From the NCBI GenBank assembly GCA_032622095.1, contig CP136062.1, forward strand, positions 230,158,578 to 230,222,577: DNA of 64,000 nt, in the 5' to 3' direction. The stretch is from Siphonodentalium dalli (lineage: Eukaryota > Mollusca > Scaphopoda > Gadilida > Siphonodentaliidae). This document shows, piece by piece, positions 26,400 to 40,800 of this stretch (positions within the stretch are counted from its first letter, which is position 1; each line of letters begins with the position of its first letter). Below the pieces are notes generated by a model that worked only from the letters and a program-made list of their open reading frames with translations, was not told where the DNA came from and made no database searches. A program made the translations under genes and the position numbers.

Positions 26400-28960
26400 C
26401 TAGGTTCCAGGGTTATTTGTTGTCCACAACCATCTAGGTGCCAGGGTTATTTGTTATCCACAACCATCTAGGTACCAGGGTTATTTGTTGTCCACAACCA
26501 TCTAGGTACCAGGGTTATTTGTTGTACACAACCATCTAGGTCCCAGGGTTATTTGTTGTACACAACCATCTAGGTCCCAGGGTTATTTGTTGTCCACAAC
26601 CATCTAGGTGCCAGGGTTATTTGTTATCCACAACCATCTAGGTACCAGGGTTATTTGTTGTCCACAACCATCTAGGTACCAGGGTTATTTGTTATCCACA
26701 ACCATCTATGTACCCGGGTTATTTGTTGTCCACAACCATCTAGGTCCCAGGGTTATTTGTCGTCCACAACCATCTTGGTACCCGGGTTATTTGTTATCCA
26801 CAACCATCTAGGTACCAGGGTTATTTGTTATCCACAACCATCTAGGTACCCGGGTTATTTGTTATCCACAACCATCTAGGTACCAGGGTTATTTGTTGTC
26901 CACAACCATCTAGGTGCCAGGGTTATTTGTTATCCACAACCATCTTGGTACCAGGGTTATTTGTTGTCCACAACCATCTAGGTACCAGGGTTATTTGTTG
27001 TCCACAACCATCTAGGTGCCAGGGTTATTTGTTATCCACAACCATCTTGGTACCCGGGTTATTTGTTATCCACAACCATCTAGGTACCAGGGTTATTTGT
27101 TATCCACAACCATCTTGGTACCAGGGTTATTTGTTATCCACAACCATCTAGGTACCAGGGTTATTTGTTGTCCACAACCATCTAGGTGCCAGGGTTATTT
27201 GTTATCCACAACCATCTTGGTACCCGGGTTATTTGTTGTCCACAACCATCTAGGTACCAGGGTTATTTGTTATCCACAACCATCTAGGTGCCAGGGTTAT
27301 TTGTTATCCACAACCATCTTGGTACCCGGGTTATTTGTTGTCCACAACCATCTAGGTACCAGGGTTATTTGTTGTCCACAACCATCTAGGTGCCAGGGTT
27401 ATTTGTTATCCACAACCATCTTGGTACCCGGGTTATTTGTTGTCCACAACCATCTAGGTACCAGGGTTATTTGTTATCCACAACCATCTAGGTACCAGGG
27501 TTATTTGTTATCCACAACCATCTAGGTACCAGGGTTATTTGTTGTCCACAACCATCTAGGTGCCAGGGTTATTTGTCGTCCACAACCATCTAGGTACCCG
27601 GGTTATTTGTTGTCCACAACCATCTAGGTGCCAGGGTTATTTGTTTACCACAACCATCTAGGTACCAGGGTTATTTGTTGTCCACAACCATCTAGGTACC
27701 CGGGTTATTTGTTGTCCACAACCATCTAGGTGCCAGGGTTATTTGTTATCCACAACCATCTAGGTACCCGGGTTATTTGTTGTCCACAACCATCTAGGTG
27801 CCAGGGTTATTTGTTATCCACAACCATCTAGGTACCAGGGTTATTTGTTATCCACAACCATCTAGGTACCAGGGTTATTTGTTATCCACAACCATCTAGG
27901 TGCCAGGGTTATTTGTCGTCCACAACCATCTAGGTACCCGGGTTATTTGTTGTCCACAACCATCTAGGTACCAGGGTTATTTGTTATCCACAACCATCTA
28001 GGTGCCAGGGTTATTTGTCGTCCACAACCATCTAGGTGCCAGGGTTATTTGTCGTCCACAACCATCTAGGTACCCGGGTTATTTGTTGTCCACAACCATC
28101 TAGGTGCCAGGGTTATTTGTTATCCACAACCATCTAGGTGCCAGGGTTATTTGTTGTACACAACCATCTAGGTACCAGGGTTATTTGTTATCCACAACCA
28201 TCTAGGTACCCGGGTTATTTGTTGTCCACAACCATCTAGGTGCCAGGGTTATTTGTTATCCACAACCATCTAGGTGCCAGGGTTATTTGTCGTCCACAAC
28301 CATCTAGGTACCCGGGTTATTTGTTGTCCACAACCATCTAGGTACCAGGGTTATTTGTTGTCCACAACCATCTAGGTGCCAGGGTTATTTGTCGTCCACA
28401 ACCATCTAGGTACCCGGGTTATTTGTTGTCCACAACCATCTAGGTGCCAGGGTTATTTGTCGTCCACAACCATCTAGGTACCCGGGTTATTTGTTGTCCA
28501 CAACCATCTAGGTGCCAGGGTTATTTGTTATCCACAACCATCTAGGTGCCAGGGTTATTTGTCGTCCACAACCATCTAGGTACCCGGGTTATTTGTTGTC
28601 CACAACCATCTAGGTGCCAGGGTTATTTGTTATCCACAACCATCTAGGTACCAGGGTTATTTGTTGTCCACAACCATCTAGGTGCCAGGGTTATTTGTTT
28701 ACCACAACCATCTAGGTACCAGGGTTATTTGTTGTCCACAACCATCTAGGTACCAGGGTTATTTGTTGTACACAACCATCTAGGTGCCAGGGTTATTTGT
28801 TGTCCACAACCATCTTGGTACCAGGGTTATTTGTTGTACACAACCATCTAGGTACCAGGGTTATTTGTTGTCCACAACCATCTAGGTGCCAGGGTTATTT
28901 GTTGTCCACAACCATCTAGGTGCCAGGGTTATTTGTTTACCACAACCATCTAGGTACCAG
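26400..28960 (+). repeat. GGTGCCAGGG / TTATCCAC satellite territory
   Basis: Monomers with GGTGCCAGGG and TTGTTATCCAC dominate. GGTGCC breaks the otherwise conserved GGTACC palindrome. A TTGTTTACCACAACC monomer also recurs (about 27,640, 28,697 and 28,930). The cluster stops near 29.4 kb, where the 45-bp family takes over. Confidence 0.8.
26941..27520 (+). repeat. 102-bp (3-monomer) higher-order repeat with CTTGGT
   Basis: CATCTTGG monomers start at 26941, 27043, 27111, 27213, 27315 and 27417. Spacings are 102, 68, 102, 102 and 102 bp. Because 102 is three monomers and a whole number of codons, the CTTGGT change removes the TAG from the same frame each time. This opens a 169-codon frame at 27,016-27,525, the longest in the satellite; it is a by-product of the repeat and not a gene. 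Confidence 0.88.
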
Positions 28961-29449
28961 GGTTATTTGTTGTCCACAACCATCTAGGTCCCAGGGTTAT
29001 TTGTTGTCCACAACCATCTAGGTACCAGGGTTATGTGTTGTCCACAACCATCTAGGTACCAGGGTTATTTGTTGTCCACAACCATCTAGGTACCAGGGTT
29101 ATTTGTTGTCCACAACCATCTAGGTCCCAGGGTTATTTGTTGTACACAACCATCTAGGTGCCAGGGTTATTTGTTGTCCACAACCATCTAGGTGCCAGGG
29201 TTATTTGTCGTCCACAACCATCTAGGTCCCAGGGTTATTTGTTGTCCACAACCATCTAGGTCCCAGGGTTATTTGTTGTACACAACCATCTAGGTACCAG
29301 GGTTATTTGTTGTACACAACCATCTAGGTGCCAGGGTTATTTGTCGTCCACAACCATCTAGGTGCCAGGGTTATTTGTTGTCCACAACCATCTAGGTGCC
29401 AGGGTTATTTGTTGTTCACAACCATCTAGGTACCAGGGTTATTTGTTGT

Positions 29450-31445
29450 CCACATGTTTTAGATAACCATCTAGGTACCATGGTTATTTGTTGTACACAA
29501 CCATCTAGGTACCCGGGTTATTTGTTGTCCACAACCATCTAGGTACCAGGGTTATTTGTTATCCACAACCATCTATGTACCCGGGTTATTTGTCGTCCAC
29601 ATGTTTTAGATAACCATCTAGGTACCAGGGTTATTTGTTGTCCACAACCATCTAGGTACCCGGGTTATTTGTTGTCCACATGTTTTAGATAACCATCTAG
29701 GTACCCGGGTTATTTGTCGTCCACATGTTTTAGATAACCATCTAGGTACCCGGGTTATTTGTCGTCCACATGTTTTAGATAACCATCTAGGTACCAGGGT
29801 TATTTGTTGTCCATAACCATCTAGGTACCAGGGTTATTTGTTGTTCACAACCTTCTAGGTACCAGGGTTATTTGTTGTCCACAACCATCTAGGTACCAGG
29901 GTTATTTGTTGTCCACAACCATCTAGGTACCAGGGTTATTTGTTGTACACAACCATCTATGTACCAGGGTTATTTGTTGTACACAACCATCTTGGTACCA
30001 GGGTTATTTGTTGTCCACAACCATCTAGGTACCAGGGTTATTTGTTGTCCACAACCATCTAGGTACCAGGGTTATTTGTTATCCACAACCATCTAGGTAC
30101 CAGGGTTATTTGTTATCCACAACCATCTAGGTACCAGGGTTATTTGTTGTCCACATGTTTTAGATAACCATCTAGGTACCCGGGTTATTTGTTGTCCACA
30201 ACCATCTAGGTACCCGGGTTATTTGTTGTCCACAACCATCTAGGTACCCGGGTTATTTGTTGTCCACAACCATCTATGTACCAGGGTTATTTGTTGTCCA
30301 CAACCATCTATGTACCAGGGTTATTTGTTGTCCACAACCATCTAGGTACCAGGGTTATTTGTTGTCCACAACCATCTAGGTACCCGGGTTATTTGTTGTC
30401 CACAACCATCTAGGTACCCGGGTTATTTGTTGTCCACAACCATCTATGTACCAGGGTTATTTGTTGTCCACAACCATCTATGTACCAGGGTTATTTGTTG
30501 TCCACAACCATCTATGTACCAGGGTTATTTGTTGTCCACAACCATCTAGGTACCAGGGTTATTTGTTATCCACAACCATCTAGGTACCAGGGTTATTTGT
30601 TGTCCACATGTTTTAGATAACCATCTAGGTACCCGGGTTATTTGTAGTCCACATGTTTTAGATAACCATCTAGGTACCCGGGTTATTTGTTGTCCACAAC
30701 CATCTAGGTACCCGGGTTATTTGTTGTCCACAACCATCTAGGTACCCGGGTTATTTGTTGTCCACAACCATCTATGTACCAGGGTTATTTGTTGTCCACA
30801 ACCATCTAGGTACCAGGGTTATTTGTTGTCCACAACCATCTTGGTACCAGGGTTATTTGTCGTCCACAACCATCTAGGTACCAGGGTTATTTGTCGTCCA
30901 CAACCATCTAGGTACCCGGGTTATTTGTTGTCCACAACCATCTAGGTACCCGGGTTATTTGTTGTCCACATGTTTTAGATAACCATCTAGGTACCAGGGT
31001 TATTTGTTGTCCACAACCATCTAGGTACCCGGGTTATTTGTTGTCCACAACCATCTAGGTACCCGGGTTATTTGTTGTCCACATGTTTTAGATAACCATC
31101 TAGGTACCAGGGTTATTTGTCGTCCACAACCATCTAGGTACCCGGGTTATTTGTCGTCCACAACCATCTAGGTACCAGGGTTATTTGTCGTCCACAACCA
31201 TCTAGGTACCCGGGTTATTTGTCGTCCACAACCATCTAGGTACCAGGGTTATTTGTTGTCCACAACCATCTAGGTACCCGGGTTATTTGTTGTCCACAAC
31301 CATCTAGGTACCAGGGTTATTTGTCGTCCACAACCATCTAGGTACCAGGGTTATTTGTCGTCCACAACCATCTAGGTACCAGGGTTATTTGTTGTACACA
31401 ACCATCTAGGTACCCGGGTTATTTGTTGTCCACATGTTTTAGATA
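29450..31445 (+). repeat. Satellite with interspersed 45-bp monomers
   Basis: From about 29,450 the 45-bp monomer (CCACATGTTTTAGATAACC) becomes a regular member, often every second to sixth unit. The extra 11 bp lie between CCACA and ACCATC. They create a TAGAT-AACC-ATCTA dyad with the following CCATCTA. ACCCGGG monomers are still common here but become rare further right. Confidence 0.88.
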
Positions 31446-31600
31446 ACCATCTAGGTACCAGGGTTATTTGTTGTCCACAACCATCTAGGTACCCGGGTTA
31501 TTTGTTGTCCACAACCATCTAGGTACCCGGGTTATTTGTCGTCCACAACCATCTAGGTACCAGGGTTATTTGTTGTCCACAACCATCTAGGTACCAGGGT

Positions 31601-33260
31601 TATTTGTCGTTAGATAACCATCTAGGTACCCGGGTTATTTGTTGTCCACAACCATCTAGGTACCAGGGTTATTTGTAGTCCACAACCATCTAGGTACCAG
31701 GGTTATTTGTTGTACACAACCATCTAGGTACCAGGGTTATTTGTCGTCCACAACCATCTATGTACCAGGGTTATTTGTCGTCCACAACCATCTTGGTACC
31801 AGGGTTATTTGTTGTCCACAACCATCTAGGTACCAGGGTTATTTGTTGTCCACAACCATCTAGGTCCCAGGGTTATTTGTTGTACACAACTATCTAGGTA
31901 CCAGGGTTATTTGTTGTGCACAACCATCTAGGTACCAGGGTTATTTGTTGTACACAACCATCTAGGTACCAGGGTTATTTGTTGTCCCCAACCATCTAGG
32001 TACCCGGGTTATTTGTCGTCCACAACCATCTAGGTACCAGGGTTATTTGTTGTCCACAACCATCTAGGTACCAGGGTTATTTGTTGTCCCCAACCATCTA
32101 GGTACCAGGGTTATTTGTTGTCCACAACCATCTAGGTACCAGGGTTATTTGTTGTACACAACCATCTAGGTACCAGGGTTATTTGTTGTCCACAACCATC
32201 TAGGTACCAGGGTTATTTGTTGTCCACAACCATCTAGGTACCAGGGTTATTTGTTGTCCCCAACCATCTAGGTACCAGGGTTATTTGTTGTACACAACCA
32301 TCTAGGTACCAGGGTTATTTGTTGTCCACAACCATCTAGGTACCAGGGTTATTTGTTGTCCACAACCACCTAGGTACCCGGGTTATTTGTCGTCCACAAC
32401 CATCTAGGTACCAGGGTTATTTGTTGTCCACAACCATCTAGGTACCAGGGTTATTTGTTGTCCACAACCATCTAGGTACCAGGGTTATTTGTTGTCCACA
32501 ACCATCTAGGTACCAGGGTTATTTGTTGTACACAACCATCTAGGTACCCGGGTTATTTGTTGTCCACAACCATCTAGGTACCAGGGTTATTTGTTGTCCA
32601 CAACCATCTAGGTACCCGGGTTATTTGTCGTTAGATAACCATCTATGTACCAGGGTTATTTGTTGTCCACAACCATCTATGTACCAGGGTTATTTGTTGT
32701 CCACAACCATCTAGGTACCAGGGTTATTTGTTGTCCACAACCATCTAGGTACCAGGGTTATTTGTCGTCCACAACCATCTAGGTACCCGGGTTATTTGTC
32801 GTTAGATAACCATCTATGTACCAGGGTTATTTGTTGTCCACAACCATCTAGGTACCAGGGTTATTTGTTGTCCACAACCATCTAGGTACCAGGGTTATTT
32901 GTCGTCCACAACCATCTAGGTACCCGGGTTATTTGTCGTTAGATAACCATCTATGTACCAGGGTTATTTGTTGTCCACAACCATCTAGGTACCAGGGTTA
33001 TTTGTTGTCCACAACCATCTATGTACCAGGGTTATTTGTTGTACACAACCATCTAGGTACCAGGGTTATTTGTTGTACACAACCATCTAGGTACCAGGGT
33101 TATTTGTTGTCCACAACCATCTAGGTACCAGGGTTATTTGTTGTCCACAACCATCTATGTACCAGGGTTATTTGTTGTCCACAACCATCTAGGTACCAGG
33201 GTTATTTGTCGTCCACAACCATCTAGGTACCAGGGTTATTTGTCGTTAGATAACCATCTA
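31601..33260 (+). repeat. Five 35-bp chimeric monomers (GTCGTTAGATAACC)
   Basis: Units reading TTTGTCGTTAGATAACC occur at about 31,610, 32,631, 32,802, 32,939 and 33,246. They equal a 45-bp monomer that lost ten bases (CCACATGTTT). The last three spacings, 171, 137 and 307 bp, equal 35 plus four, three and eight standard monomers. They appear to descend from one deletion and to have spread by duplication. Confidence 0.85.
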
Positions 33261-33618
33261 GGTACCAGGGTTATTTGTTGTCCACAACCATCTAGGTACC
33301 AGGGTTATTTGTTGTCCACAACCATCTAGGTACCAGGGTTATTTGTTGTCCACAACCATCTAGGTACCAGGGTTATTTGTTGTCCACAACCATCTAGGTA
33401 CCAGGGTTATTTGTTGTCCACAACCATCTAGGTACCAGGGTTATTTGTTGTCCACAACCATCTAGGTACCAGGGTTATTTGTTGTCCACAACCATCTAGG
33501 TACCAGGGTTATTTGTTGTCCACAACCATCTAGGTACCAGGGTTATTTGTTGTCCACAACCATCTAGGTACCAGGGTTATTTGTTGTCCACAACCATCTA
33601 GGTACCAGGGTTATTTGT
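33254..33618 (+). repeat. Longest run of identical monomers
   Basis: More than ten consecutive monomers are identical by eye, all of the TTGTTGTCCACAACC / CTAGGTACCAGGG type. It follows the last 35-bp chimeric monomer directly and ends at a TTGTAGTCC variant near 33,617. A shorter run of the same kind lies at 55,565-55,800. Confidence 0.85.
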
Positions 33619-33659
33619 AGTCCACAACCATCTAGGTACCAGGGTTATTTGTTGTCCAC

Positions 33660-34260
33660 AACCATCTAGGTACCCGGGTTATTTGTTGTCCACAACCATC
33701 TAGGTACCCGGGTTATTTGTTGTCCACAACCATCTAGGTACCCGGGTTATTTGTTGTCACCACAACCATCTAGGTACCAGGGTTATTTGTTGTACACAAC
33801 CATCTAGGTACCAGGGTTATTTGTTGTACACGACCATCTAGGCACCAGGGTTATTTGTTGTACACAACCATCTAGGTACCAGGGTTATTTGTTGTACACA
33901 ACCATCTAGGTACCCGGGTTATTTGTTGTACACAACCATCTAGGTACCAGGGTTATTTGTTGTCCACAACCATCTAGGTCCCAGGGTTATTTGTCGTCCA
34001 CAACCATCTAGGTGCCAGGGTTATTTGTTGTCCACAACCATCTAGGTACCCGGGTTATTTGTTGTCCACAACCATCTAGGTACCCGGGTTATTTGTTGTC
34101 CACAACCATCTAGGTACCCGGGTTATTTGTTGTCACCACAACCATCTAGGTACCAGGGTTATTTGTTGTACACAACCATCTAGGTACCAGGGTTATTTGT
34201 TGTACACAACCATCTAGGCACCAGGGTTATTTGTTGTACACAACCATCTAGGTACCAGGG
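33660..34260 (+). repeat. 376-bp tandem duplication
   Basis: Two rare variants recur together at the same offset: a 36-bp monomer TTGTTGTCACCACAACC at 33751 and 34127, and a GGCACCAGGG monomer at 33841 and 34217. The offset of 376 bp is 11 x 34 + 2, the two extra bases being those of the 36-bp monomer. Confidence 0.85.
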
Positions 34261-35587
34261 TTAATTGTTGTCCACAACCATCTAGGTACCAGGGTTATTT
34301 GTTGTCCACAACCATCTAGGTACCAGGGTTATTTGTTGTCCACAACCATCTAGGTACCAGGGTTATTTGTTGTCCACAACCATCTAGGTACCAGGGTTAT
34401 TTGTTGTCCACAACCATCTAGGTACCAGGGTTATTTGTTGTACACAACCATCTAGGTACCAGGGTTATTTGTTGTCCACAACCATCTAGGTACCAGGGTT
34501 ATTTGTTGTCCACAACCATCTAGGTACCAGGGTTATTTGTTGTACACAACCATCTAGGTACCAGGGTTATTTGTTGTCCACAACCATCTAGGTACCAGGG
34601 TTATTTGTTGTCCACAACCATCTAGGTACCAGGGTTATTTGTTGTCCACAACCATCTAGGTACCAGGGTTATTTGTTGTCCACAACCATCTAGGTACCAG
34701 GGTTATTTGTTGTCCACAACCATCTAGGTAGCAGGGTTATTTGTTGTACACAACCATCTAGGTACCAGGGTTATTTGTTGTACACAACCATCTATGTACC
34801 AGGGTTATTTGTTGTCCACAACCATCTATGTACCAGGGTTATTTGTTGTCCACATGTTTTAGATAACCATCAAGGTACCAGGGTTATTTGTTGTACACAA
34901 CCATCTAGGTACCAGGGTTATTTGTTGTCCACAACCATCTAGGTACCAGGGTTATTTGTTGTCCACAACCATCTAGGTACCAGGGTTATTTGTTGTCCAC
35001 ATGTTTTAGATAACCATCTAGGTACCAGGGTTATTTGTTGTCCACAACCATCTAGGTACCAGGGTTATTTGTTGTCCACATGTTTTAGATAACCATCTAG
35101 GTACCAGGGTTATTTGTTGTCCACAACCATCTAGGTACCAGGGTTATTTGTTGTACACAACCATCTATGTACCAGGGTTATTTGTTGTCCACAACCATCT
35201 AGGTACCAGGGTTATTTGTTGTACACAACCATCTAGGTACCAGGGTTATTTGTTGTCCACAACCATCTAGGTACCAGGGTTATTTGTTGTCCACATGTTT
35301 TAGATGACCATCTAGGTACCAGGGTTATTTGTTGTACACAACCATCTAGGTACCAGGGTTATTTGTTGTCCACAACCATCTAGGTACCAGGGTTATTTGT
35401 TGTCCACATGCTTTAGATAACCATCTAGGTACCCGGGTTATTTGTTGTCCACAACCATCTAGGTACCAGGGTTATTTGTTGTACACAACCATCTAGGTAC
35501 CAGGGTTATTTGTTGTCCACAACCATCTAGGTACCAGGGTTATTTGTTGTCCACAACCATCTAGGTACCAGGGTTATTTGTTGTCCA

Positions 35588-35780
35588 CATGTTTTAGATG
35601 ACCATCTAGGTATCAGGGTTATTTGTTGTACACAACCATCTAGGTACCAGGGTTATTTGTTGTCCACATGTTTTAGATGACCATCTAGGTATCAGGGTTA
35701 TTTGTTGTACACAACCATCTAGGTACCAGGGTTATTTGTTGTCCACATGTTTTAGATGACCATCTAGGTACCAGGGTTAT
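35588..35780 (+). repeat. 79-bp (45+34) higher-order repeat
   Basis: CATGTTTTAGATGACC units start at 35588, 35667 and 35746, exactly 79 bp apart, each followed by one TTGTACAC monomer. The GATGACC ending, in place of GATAACC, marks this local lineage. Confidence 0.85.
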
Positions 35781-37531
35781 TTGTTGTCCACAACCATCTA
35801 GGTACCAGGGTTATTTGTTGTCCACAACCATCTAGGTACCAGGGTTATTTGTTGTCCACATGTTTTAGATGACCATCTAGGTACCAGGGTTATTTGTTGT
35901 ACACAACCATCTAGGTACCAGGGTTATTTGTTGTCCACATGTTTTAGATGACCATCTAGGTACCAGGGTTATTTGTTGTACACAACCATCTAGGTACCAG
36001 GGTTATTTGTTGTCCACAACCATCTAGGTACCAGGGTTATTTGTTGTCCACAACCATCTAGGTACCAGGGTTATTTGTTGAACACAACCATCTAGGTACC
36101 AGGGTTATTTGTTGTCCACAACCATCTAGGTACCAGGGTTATTTGTTGTCCACAACCATCTAGGTACCAGGGTTATTTGTTGTACACAACCATCTAGGTA
36201 CCAGGGTTATTTGTTGTCCACAACCATCTAGGTACCAGGGTTATTTGTTGAACACAACCATCTAGGTACCAGGGTTATTTGTTGTCCACAACCATCTAGG
36301 TACCAGGGTTATTTGTTGTACACAACCATCTAGGTACCAGGGTTATTTGTTGTCCACAACCATCTAGGTACCAGGGTTATTTGTTGTACACAACCATCTA
36401 GGTACCAGGGTTATTTGTTGTCCACAACCATCTAGGTACCAGGGTTATTTGTTGTCCACAACCATCTATGTACCAGGGTTATTTGTTGTCCACATGTTTT
36501 AGACAACCATCTAGGTACCAGGGTTATTTGTTGTCCACAACCATCTAGGTACCAGGGTTATTTGTTGTCCACATGTTTTAGATAACCATCTAGGTACCAG
36601 GGTTATTTGTTGTCCACATGTTTTAGATAACCATCTAGGTACCAGGGTTATTTGTTGTCCACATGTTTTAGATGACCATCTAGGTACCAGGGTTATTTGT
36701 TGTCCACATGTTTTAGATGACCATCTAGGTACCAGGGTTATTTGTTGTACACAACCATCTAGGTACCAGGGTTATTTGTTGTCCACAACCATCTAGGTAC
36801 CAGGGTTATTTGTTGTCCACAACCATCTAGGTACCAGGGTTATTTGTTGTCCACATGATTTAGATAACAATCTAGGTACCAGGGTTATTTGTTGTACACA
36901 ACCATCTAGGTACCAGGGTTATTTGTTGTCCACAACCATCTAGGTACCAGGGTTATTTGTTGTCCACAACCATCTAGGTACCAGGGTTATTTGTTGTCCA
37001 CAACCATCTAGGTACCAGGGTTATTTGTTGTCCACATGTTTTAGATAACCATCTAGGTACCCGGGTTATTTGTTGTCCACATGATTTAGATAACCATCTA
37101 GGTACCAGGGTTATTTGTTGTCCACAACCATCTAGGTACCAGGGTTATTTGTTGTCCACATGTTTTAGATAACCATCTAGGTACCAGGGTTATTTGTTGT
37201 ACACAACCAACTAGGTACCAGGGTTATTTGTTGTCCACAACCATCTAGGTACCAGGGTTATTTGTTGTACACAACCATCTAGGTACCCGGGTTATTTGTT
37301 GTCCACATGTTTTAGATAACCATCTAGGTACCAGGGTTATTTGTTGTCCATAACCATCTAGGTACCAGGGTTATTTGTTGTCCACATGATTTAGATAACC
37401 ATCTAGGTACCAGGGTTATTTGTCGTCCACAACCATCTAGGTACCAGGGTTATTTGTTGTCCACAACCATCTAGGTACCAGGGTTATTTGTTGTCCACAA
37501 CCATCTAGGTACCAGGGTTATTTGTTGTCCA

Positions 37532-37884
37532 CATGTTTTAGATAACCATCTAGGTACCAGGGTTATTTGTTGTCCACAACCATCTAGGTACCAGGGTTAT
37601 TTGTTGTCCACAACCATCTAGGTACCAGGGTTATTTGTTGTCCACATGTTTTAGATAACCATCTAGGTACCAGGGTTATTTGTTGTCCACAACCATCTAG
37701 GTACCAGGGTTATTTGTTGTCCACAACCATCTAGGTACCAGGGTTATTTGTTGTCCACATGTTTTAGATAACCATCTAGGTACCAGGGTTATTTGTTGTC
37801 CACAACCATCTAGGTACCAGGGTTATTTGTTGTCCACAACCATCTAGGTACCAGGGTTATTTGTTGTCCACATGGTTTAGATAA
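37532..37884 (+). repeat. 113-bp (45+34+34) higher-order repeat, four copies
   Basis: 45-bp units begin at 37532, 37645, 37758 and 37871, each 113 bp apart and separated by two consensus 34-bp monomers. The fourth reads CATGGTTTAG. The regular spacing shows amplification of a trimer. Confidence 0.9.
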
Positions 37885-40800
37885 CCATCTAGGTACCAGG
37901 GTTATTTGTTGTACATAACCATCGATGTACCAGGGTTATTTGTTGTCCACAACAATCTAGGTACCAGGGTTATTTGTTGTCCACATGTTTTAGATAACCA
38001 TCTAGGTACCAGGGTTATTTGTTTACCACAACCATCTAGGTACCAGGGTTATTTGTAGTCCACAACCATCTAGGTACCAGGGTTATTTGTTGTCCACATG
38101 TTTTAGATAACCATCTAGGTACAAGGTTATTTGTTTACCACAACCATCTAGGTACCAGGGTTATTTGTTGTCCACAACCATCTAGGTACCAGGGTTATTT
38201 GTTGTCCACATGTTTTAGATAACCATCTAGGTACCCGGGTTATTTGTTGTCCACAACCATCTAGGTACCAGGGTTATTTGTTGTCCACAACCATCTAGGT
38301 ACCAGGGTTATTTGTTGTCCACATGTTTTAGATAACCATCTAGGTACCAGGGTTATTTGTTGTACACAACCATCTAGGTACCAGGGTTATTTGTTGTCCA
38401 CAACCATCTAGGTACCCGGGTTATTTGTTGTCCACAACCATCTAGGTACCAGGGTTATTTGTTGTCCACAACCATCTAGGTACCAGGGTTATTTGTTGTA
38501 CACATGTTTTAGATAACAATCTAGGTACCAGGGTTATTTGTTGTACACAACCATCTAGGTACCAGGGTTATTTGTTGTCCACAACCATCTAGGTACCAGG
38601 GTTATTTGTTGTCCACATGTTTTAGATAACCATCTAGGTACCAGGGTTATTTGTTGTCCACATGTTTTAGATAACCATCTAGGTACCAGGGTTATTTGTT
38701 GTCCACAACAATCTAGGTACCAGGGTTATTTGTTGTCCACATGTTTTAGATAACCATCTAGGTACCAGGGTTATTTGTTGTACACAACCATCTAGGTACC
38801 AGGGTTATTTGTTGTCCACATGTTTTAGATAACCATCTAGGTACCCGGGTTATTTGTTGTCCACAACCATCTAGGTACCAGGGTTATTTGTTGTCCACAA
38901 CCATCTAGGTACCAGGGTTATTTGTTGTACACATGTTTTAGATAACCATCTAGGTACCAGGGTTATTTGTTGTACACATGTTTTAGATAACCATCTAGGT
39001 ACCAGGGTTATTTGTTGTCCACAACCATCTAGGTACCAGGGTTATTTGTTGTCCACATGTTTTAGATAACCATCTAGGTACCCGGGTTATTTGTTGTCCA
39101 CAACCATCTAGGTACCAGGGTTATTTGTTGTCCACAACCATCTAGGTACCAGGGTTATTTGTTGTACACATGCTTTAGATAACCATCTAGGTACCAGGGT
39201 TATTTGTTGTACACATGTTTTAGATAACCATCTAGGTACCAGGGTTATTTGTTGTCCACATGTTTTAGATAACCATCTAGGTACCCGGGTTATTTGTTGT
39301 CCACAACCATCTAGGTACCTGGGTTATTTGTTGTCCACAACCATCTAGGTACCAGGGTTATTTGTTGTACACATGTTTTAGATAACCATCTAGGTACCAG
39401 GGTTATTTGTTGTACACATGTTTTAGATAACCATCTAGGTACCAGGGTTATTTGTTGTCCACATGTTTTAGATAACCATCTAGGTACCAGGGTTATTTGT
39501 TGTCCACAACCATCTAGGTACCAGGGTTATTTGTTGTCCACATGTTTTAGATAACCATCTAGGTACCAGGGTTATTTGTTGTCCACAACCATCTAGGTAC
39601 CAGGGTTATTTGTTGTCCACATGTTTTAGATAACCATCTATGTACCAGGGTTATTTGTTGTCCACAACCATCTAGGTACCAGGGTTATTTGTTGTCCACA
39701 ACCATCTAGGTACCAGGGTTATTTGTTGTCCACAACCATCTAGGTACCAGGGTTATTTGTTGTCCACAACCATCTAGGTACCAGGGTTATTTGTTGTCCA
39801 CAACCATCTAGGTACCAGGGTTATTTGTTGTCCACAACCATCTAGGTACCCGGGTTATTTGTTGTCCACAACCATCTAGGTACCCGGGTTATTTGTTGTC
39901 CACAACCATCTAGGTACCAGGGTTATTTGTTGTCCACAACCATCTAGGTACCAGGGTTATTTGTTGTCCACAACCATCTAGGTACCAGGGTTATTTGTTG
40001 TCCACATTTTTTAGATAACCATCTAGGTACCAGGGTTATTTGTTGTCCACAACAATCTATGTACCAGGGTTATTTGTTGTCCACAACCATCTAGTTACCA
40101 GGGTTATTTGTTGTCCACATGTTTTAGATAACCATCTAGGTACCAGGGTTATTTGTTGTCCACAACCATCTAGGTACCAGGGTTATTTGTTGTCCACAAC
40201 CATCTAGGTACCAGGGTTATTTGTTGTACACAACCATCTAGGTACCAGGGTTATTTGTTGTCCACATGTTTTAGATAACCATCTAGGTACCAGGGTTATT
40301 TGTTGTACACAACCATCTAGGTACCAGGGTTATTTGTTGTCCACATGATTTAGATAACCTTCTAGGTACCAGGGTTATTTGTTGTCCACAACCATCTAGG
40401 TACCAGGGTTATTTGTTGTCCACATGTTTTAGATAACCATCTAGGTACCATGGTTATTTGTTGTACACAACCATCTAGGTACCAGGGTTATATGTTGTCC
40501 ACATGATTTAGATAACCATCTAGGTACCAGGGTTATTTGTTGTCCACATGTTTTAGATAACCATCTAGGTACCAGGGTTATTTGTTGTCCACAACCATCT
40601 AGGTACCAGGGTTATTTGTTGTACACAACCATCTAGGTACCAGGGTTATTTGTTGTCCACATGTTTTAGATAACCATCTAGGTACCAGGGTTATTTGTTG
40701 TCCACAACCATCTAGGTACCAGGGTTATTTGTTGTCCACAACCATCTAGGTACCAGGGTTATTTGTTGTACACAACCATCTAGGTACCAGGGTTATTTGT

